From positions 43,108 to 107,107 of the forward strand of contig CAYQUT010000007.1 in NCBI GenBank assembly GCA_964420985.1: 64,000 nucleotides of DNA, written 5' to 3'. The notes beneath the pieces were generated by a model. It saw nothing but the letters and a program-made list of their open reading frames with translations. It did not search any database and was not told the DNA's origin. Each line of letters opens with the position of its first letter. Position 1 is the stretch's first letter. The stretch is from CAMCTV01 sp964420985 (GTDB lineage Bacteria > Bacteroidota > Bacteroidia > Flavobacteriales_D > Sanyastnellaceae). Position numbers and translations under genes: made by a program. Of this stretch, positions 60,440-64,000 are shown piece after piece.

Positions 60440-61237
60440 GTGGGGATTCTCGAGGCCATCATCATTGCCATCGTAGAGGGCATCACCGAGTTTTTGCCCA
60501 TCTCTAGCACAGGGCACATGATCATCACTCAAGCCATATTGGGCGTAGAATCTACCCAATTTTCAAGAGCCTTTACGGTTATCATACAGTTTGGCGCCAT
60601 CACCAGTGTTTTGTTTTTATACTGGAAAAGATTTTTTCAGTCGATTGACTTTTATGTCAAATTGTTCATTGCCTTTATTCCCGCCGCTGTCATGGGATTG
60701 TTATTCGGTGATTTGATTGACGACATGTTGGAACAAGTGGATGTTGTTGCAGTATCTCTGATGCTTGGGGGATGGATATTGATTTATTCCGATAAATGGT
60801 TCGCCAAGAACTTGCATGCCGAAGAAGCTCCCGTCACACCCAAAAATGCTTTTGTGGTGGGGTTGTTTCAATGTATTGCGCTTATTCCTGGTGTTTCGCG
60901 TTCAGCCGCCACCATTATTGGCGGAATGATTCAAGGGTGGAACAAGAAACAAGCGGCTGAATTCTCTTTCTTTTTGGCTGTTCCTACCATGTTTGCGGCC
61001 TCTTTAAAGAAGACATACGATGTGGTGAAAATTGATTACCACATCATCACTGACCAATGGCAAATCATGCTTTTGGGATCCATTGTTGCCGCCATTGTCG
61101 CTTTGGTTTCGATAAAAACATTGATGACCGTTTTGCAAAACAAGGGCTTTGCCCCATTTGGTTGGTACCGTGTCATTCTTGGCGGGGCCATTCTAGCGCT
61201 TTTGATGGCGAGGGTTCCGTTGGAGATTGTGAAGTAA
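60440..61237 (+). CDS. uppP: Undecaprenyl-diphosphate phosphatase
   Basis: A 265-residue inner-membrane phosphatase that recycles C55-PP to C55-P for cell-wall synthesis; it confers some bacitracin resistance. The EGITEFLPISSTGHM motif (17-31) and ALIPGVSRSAATIIGGM motif are the two active-site loops. The start is GTG. The last 38 coding bases, stop and 4 further bases are duplicated exactly at 63946-63990. In other Bacteroidota truB and queA follow, but here they lie 20 kb upstream. Confidence 0.95.
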   Translation: MGILEAIIIAIVEGITEFLPISSTGHMIITQAILGVESTQFSRAFTVIIQFGAITSVLFLYWKRFFQSIDFYVKLFIAFIPAAVMGLLFGDLIDDMLEQVDVVAVSLMLGGWILIYSDKWFAKNLHAEEAPVTPKNAFVVGLFQCIALIPGVSRSAATIIGGMIQGWNKKQAAEFSFFLAVPTMFAASLKKTYDVVKIDYHIITDQWQIMLLGSIVAAIVALVSIKTLMTVLQNKGFAPFGWYRVILGGAILALLMARVPLEIVK

Positions 61238-61241
61238 GATT
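61197..61241 (+). repeat. 45-bp direct repeat, copy 1 (3' end of uppP)
   Basis: Identical to 63946-63990 (CGCTTTTGATGGCGAGGGTT ... GTGAAGTAAGATT). It covers the last 38 coding bases of uppP, its stop and 4 bases after it. The two copies flank 2704 bp that carry the beta-barrel/anti-sigma gene, the ECF sigma gene and a lipoprotein gene. Confidence 0.92.
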
Positions 61242-61252
61242 CAATCTTGGTT

Positions 61253-62512
61253 TTAATAATTGTAAATAAAACCTATGCTTGGAGCTATCCAATATGATTT
61301 GCTTTTTAAACCATTAACCGATATGGGTTGGTGTTTTTGCATCGCTAAAAAACAAGAAAAATTCATCAAGATCCTTTCATTTAATAGATATCCCATTGAG
61401 GGCGCTATGCGGAAACTGATAAAATGATCATATCGCTTTTGATTTTGCGAATAATTGAAAACGGTAACATCGTCTTTCAATAATCTCCCTTCCTGATGCA
61501 AAATCAAAGAATAGCTGACGCCCAACTGTATCCCTAGTCTTAATGGCCCCTTATCCTTGTACATACCAAATTGAATAGGAATAGACAAAGTAGAAAGCGA
61601 GTTGTGGTGTCTAATTGTCCTGATATTCTTTCCCATTACTGCTTGTTGATTCACAAACAACAACGTATCCGACAAAATAACTTTGTCAAATCGATCCTTC
61701 CAATTTGCCCACTCTAACCCTGTTTGTAAAAACCAATTCTGCCCTTTTTTTATTTCCACCATTCCACCTAACAAACTCCCCCATTCGGAACTCAAATCAG
61801 CATTCAAACTATCCGACAATGAACCCGGTCCCCTGGAATACGTCTGATGAGCCCAGAGCGGGCCAGCATAAAACTGCCAAGATCGATTCTGTATTGTTTT
61901 ACGTGTATCTGCTTCTTTAACCAAACCTTTAAATATCGGCATCGATGCCCGATCAATATTCAGTTTTGTGGGCGGGCAAGCTGCCAAATGAATGACAAAA
62001 GTTGTTTCCGAATATTCTTGAAAACGACCTTCCGATTCCTGAACAATCGGCCTTAAAGACAGCATTCTTTGCGCCGTGTCATTTCCTCTTGACTGAAATG
62101 ATGAGCTAGGATTGAACCCTTCACTGAGCAGGCCCGTCTCATTGCTAAATCTTTTTAAATCGCTAACAGAACTGTTTTGAGAAGACGCGGTTGATTTTAT
62201 TGATTGATCTTTTCCCAAATCACTTTTGCCCATTGAATCCTCATTTGATTCGAGTTGCATTTTCGTTTCTGGCAGTGTTTTATTAGCAACATTAAGTTCG
62301 TTATTACTTTGTTGTAAAATAAAACAAAATACAACCAATGCCAAGACCGCGCACATGGACAAAGTGAACCAAAAAACGCCAAAACGCTTCTTTCTTTTTT
62401 CGTTATCAAATGCTGAAGTAAAGATAGCGTTCCACAGCTCTTCACTATCTACACCCTCCATAGAGCGAGCCTTGGAGAGCTTTTCTTTAATCCGATTTTC
62501 AAAATTTTCCAT
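61253..62512 (-). CDS. Anti-sigma-like domain fused to an outer-membrane-type beta-barrel
   Basis: A 419-residue protein. The N-terminus (MENFENRIKEKLSKARSMEG, about 1-42) is a cytoplasmic anti-sigma-like segment, followed by one membrane helix (about 45-66), a Ser/Asn-rich periplasmic linker (about 70-200) and a C-terminal PorT-like beta-barrel (LRLGIQLGVSYSLIL, FISFRIAPSMGYLLNERILM, ending WIAPSIGFIYNY). The protein would thus span from the cytoplasm to the outer membrane. It follows the ECF sigma gene by 3 bp, so it is probably the sigma regulator. The barrel prediction is from residue pattern only. Confidence 0.7.
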   Translation of the reverse strand: MENFENRIKEKLSKARSMEGVDSEELWNAIFTSAFDNEKRKKRFGVFWFTLSMCAVLALVVFCFILQQSNNELNVANKTLPETKMQLESNEDSMGKSDLGKDQSIKSTASSQNSSVSDLKRFSNETGLLSEGFNPSSSFQSRGNDTAQRMLSLRPIVQESEGRFQEYSETTFVIHLAACPPTKLNIDRASMPIFKGLVKEADTRKTIQNRSWQFYAGPLWAHQTYSRGPGSLSDSLNADLSSEWGSLLGGMVEIKKGQNWFLQTGLEWANWKDRFDKVILSDTLLFVNQQAVMGKNIRTIRHHNSLSTLSIPIQFGMYKDKGPLRLGIQLGVSYSLILHQEGRLLKDDVTVFNYSQNQKRYDHFISFRIAPSMGYLLNERILMNFSCFLAMQKHQPISVNGLKSKSYWIAPSIGFIYNY

Positions 62513-62515
62513 ACA

Positions 62516-63073
62516 TCAAATCGTTTTGTATTTAAAATCAACAAGATCAACACCCAATCGTTCCAATCGTTCCTGAATCCATATTCTGGCTCTGGCCAAT
62601 CTTTTGCGACTCAATTCCGCCGTGATGCCTAGCATTTCGGCTATTTGTCCATGATCAAATCCATCCACCACATAAAGCATAAATACCTCATAGTACTTGT
62701 CCGGCATAGTCTTTAAAAATCGTTCAATGTCCTCAATCCCCAGATTACTTAAAGCCTCTGGATCAATCGTCCTTTCGGGCGGCGCTGTTCTGTACGCGCT
62801 AAATTTTTTAGTTGCTTGGTTATTTTTTAAGCAATTGTTAATGACAATTCTACTGCTCCATGAATGAAAAGCGCCTAACGCTGGATTGTACTGATCAATC
62901 TTTTTGAAAATGGTAATAAAAGATTCTTGCAAAACATCATAACGCAAAGAGGTGTTTTTTAAATAACGATTGCAAATAGCATTCAAATAAGGAAGTAGGC
63001 AATTGTACAACTCTCTCTGTGCAATCCGATTGCCCTCCAAACATCCTTTTATGTATCCCTCTGGTACATTCAT
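62516..63073 (-). CDS. ECF-type RNA polymerase sigma factor
   Basis: A 185-residue sigma factor. Region 2 is about 20-90 (YLKNTSLRYDVLQESFITIFKKIDQY) and region 4 about 125-175 (TMPDKYYEVFMLYVVDGFDHGQIAEMLGITAELSRKRLARAR). It starts the two-gene operon with the anti-sigma-barrel protein and sits between the two 45-bp repeats. Its targets are unknown; the barrel partner suggests envelope stress or surface sensing. Confidence 0.88.
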   Translation of the reverse strand: MNVPEGYIKGCLEGNRIAQRELYNCLLPYLNAICNRYLKNTSLRYDVLQESFITIFKKIDQYNPALGAFHSWSSRIVINNCLKNNQATKKFSAYRTAPPERTIDPEALSNLGIEDIERFLKTMPDKYYEVFMLYVVDGFDHGQIAEMLGITAELSRKRLARARIWIQERLERLGVDLVDFKYKTI

Positions 63074-63082
63074 CGTCAGAAA

Positions 63083-63112
63083 AACATCCTGTGCAACAAC
63101 ACACAGGATGTT
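63083..63112 (-). terminator. Terminator of the lipoprotein gene
   Basis: An 11-bp perfect stem AACATCCTGTG / CACAGGATGTT with an 8-base loop, followed on the minus strand by TTTTTC. It lies between the lipoprotein stop and the sigma gene. Confidence 0.82.
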
Positions 63113-63136
63113 CCTTTACAAGATTAACTCCTAACC

Positions 63137-63700
63137 CTAGTTGACATAGTAATCCACCAAATCATCGCAAGGCAAGGATCCTGGCGTTTTGTAATAATAT
63201 ACAACATACCATTCCGCATCTTGAAAATTATGATTGCCCGCGGGTGGAGCAATTCTCCATTTCACCGACATGGTGTTGTCGCAATAAAATTGAGCGGTAT
63301 ATGTTTCTTGCAAGGGAGACCAAGAAGAGCTAGAAAAAGTGAAGTTATACTGCGTTTCAATATTTGACACCCCTTCCCACTGACCTTGTCCTACCAAAAC
63401 CCCTTGATAAAAATCTTGAAAGGTTTTGTCTTGAAAAAATGTCAAGGTAAGGTGTTGGGGATTTGGCGGGGTATTATCCCTCCATTCCATTGATTGTACT
63501 ATTTGGCCATTTTGACTACTCAAAATCAATTCCTGCTTTTCACTTTTATACAATTCCCAATCACCAATCACCATAGGTGTTGCAACAGGCGCGGGAACAA
63601 TGGTTACGGTCTCATCTTTGGCTTCTTTTTTACACCCCGATAAAATCAAGGCTACAGATAAAGAGAGTAATATGGCTTTGAGATTCATTAATTTTTTCAT
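63137..63700 (-). CDS. Lipocalin-like lipoprotein
   Basis: A 187-residue lipoprotein with lipobox ILSGC (about residue 22), followed by a VIGDWELYKSEKQELILSS strand start typical of Bacteroidota lipocalin-like proteins. The rest is alternating beta-strands (HLTLTFFQDKTFQDFYQG, VSNIETQYNFTFSSS) with a lone cysteine pair near the end. No ligand is known. It has its own terminator, so it is probably transcribed apart from the sigma operon. Confidence 0.72.
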   Translation of the reverse strand: MKKLMNLKAILLSLSVALILSGCKKEAKDETVTIVPAPVATPMVIGDWELYKSEKQELILSSQNGQIVQSMEWRDNTPPNPQHLTLTFFQDKTFQDFYQGVLVGQGQWEGVSNIETQYNFTFSSSSWSPLQETYTAQFYCDNTMSVKWRIAPPAGNHNFQDAEWYVVYYYKTPGSLPCDDLVDYYVN

Positions 63701-63730
63701 TTGATTTTTTTGTTTTTACAGAATTTAGAT

Positions 63731-63744
63731 TGTAAAGCTTTACA
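63731..63744. promoter_or_regulatory. 14-bp perfect palindrome upstream of the lipoprotein
   Basis: TGTAAAGCTTTACA, 31 bp before the lipoprotein ATG. It is the right size and place for a dimeric repressor operator. A related TGTAAAG half occurs at 63794-63800. No regulator is known. Confidence 0.35.
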
Positions 63745-63837
63745 CTCTCATTATCCTCTTGAACCAATAAACGTGACAAAGATTAGAAAATAATGTAAAG
63801 AATCGTTATCATTCTCCCATCACCATTGCTTTTCAGA

Positions 63838-63945
63838 ATGAAAGAATTTTTAATTGGCGTTACCCAATCTCCCATGCCCGGTGGAGGGATAATGAATTAT
63901 TCGGATAAAAGATTTGCTGAAATACTTAAACCAGCGTCACTCTGA
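63838..63945 (+). CDS. Small ORF ending exactly at the repeat border (uncertain)
   Basis: A 35-residue frame beginning MKEFLIGVTQSPMPGGG and ending ILKPASL, with ordinary codons. Its TGA is the last codon before repeat copy 2. It could be a short peptide gene, the cut 5' end of a longer gene or chance. No promoter box was found near it. Confidence 0.28.
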   Translation: MKEFLIGVTQSPMPGGGIMNYSDKRFAEILKPASL

Positions 63946-63949
63946 CGCT
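63933..63949. terminator. Hairpin at the edge of repeat copy 2
   Basis: A 7-bp perfect stem AGCGTCA / TGACGCT with loop CTC; the right arm continues into CGCTTTT, the first bases of the repeat. It may be a weak terminator or part of the recombination site. Confidence 0.45.
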
Positions 63950-63990
63950 TTTGATGGCGAGGGTTCCGTTGGAGATTGTGAAGTAAGATT
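63946..63990 (+). repeat. 45-bp direct repeat, copy 2 (uppP tail without uppP)
   Basis: A perfect copy of 61197-61241, same orientation, 2749 bp further on. It includes the uppP stop codon, but no uppP coding sequence precedes it. Sequence on either side of the two copies differs. Confidence 0.92.
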
Positions 63991-64000
63991 TTTCATTTCT

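Larger units (their letters stand above)
63701..64000. other. Right-edge stretch with palindrome, small ORF, hairpin and repeat copy
   Basis: No established gene. It holds a perfect 14-bp palindrome (63731-63744), a 35-codon ORF (63838-63945, start MKEFLIGVTQSPMPGGG) whose stop ends one base before the repeat, a 7-bp hairpin (63933-63949) and repeat copy 2 (63946-63990). The last 10 bases are unassigned. Confidence 0.55.

Overview
This window is chromosomal DNA from a member of the Bacteroidota, most likely Flavobacteriales; I cannot fix the genus. The evidence is the lineage-typical gene set: SprE/PorW of the type IX secretion system (T9SS), a gliding-type C-terminal domain and two other T9SS-type sorting ends on large secreted proteins, DUF4270, DUF3098, an HYC_CC_PP-type protein, TonB plug domains, a short glycogen synthase and an RprXY-like two-component pair. 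Shine-Dalgarno sequences are nearly absent, and TAnnTTTG-type -7 promoter elements are present. No rRNA, tRNA, CRISPR array, integrase or prophage genes were seen.

Layout. 1-913 (minus): a metal-linked operon (HYC_CC_PP protein, HMA-domain protein, TonB receptor cut by the window edge). 991-2002: udk and an ArsC/Spx-like protein. 1986-5692: a small accessory patch with a single Y1 (REP-associated) transposase, a two-gene membrane cassette of unknown function and a divergent XRE-type regulator. 5799-10525: an EamA transporter and a 1260-residue YCF48-repeat T9SS cargo. 10631-14110: YifB, a GNAT acetyltransferase and an NtrY-like kinase. 14091-19352: cyclase-family hydrolase and LytM protein (minus), divergent from sprE, a bactofilin, AtpZ and a small membrane protein. 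19339-24395: gcvH with VanZ, TauE, an HTH protein with a histone-like tail, a dicarboxylate symporter and a long PurF-type enzyme.

24506-26714: an operon with a plug-only TonB protein, an ECF sigma factor and a membrane/TPR protein. 26760-31665: glmS, DUF4270 and glycogen synthase, divergent from panC. 31668-38747: RprXY-like pair, a giant secreted hydrolase and two lipoproteins. 38791-42868: truB, queA and a radical SAM enzyme. 42865-47450: TPR protein, acyl-CoA carboxylase subunit and a double ABC ATPase. 47642-52813: a GldL-like membrane protein, gamma-carbonic anhydrase, a MauE-thioredoxin fusion, a membrane glycosyltransferase-like protein, TM2 and dinB. 52981-61237: gpsA, a 1303-residue T9SS cargo, echA, dut, trpS, DUF3098 and uppP. 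61242-63945: an ECF sigma/anti-sigma-barrel module and a lipoprotein, flanked by a perfect 45-bp direct repeat of the uppP 3' end.

Three observations stand out. (1) Twelve genes have a -7-like box exactly four bases before ATG, and the base before ATG is always C; this predicts leaderless mRNAs. (2) A 45-bp repeat of the uppP tail brackets the 61.2-63.9 kb sigma module. (3) The membrane cassette at 2.8-5.2 kb resembles no system I know, and its surroundings look accessory. Products are inferred by reading the sequence; no database search was run.
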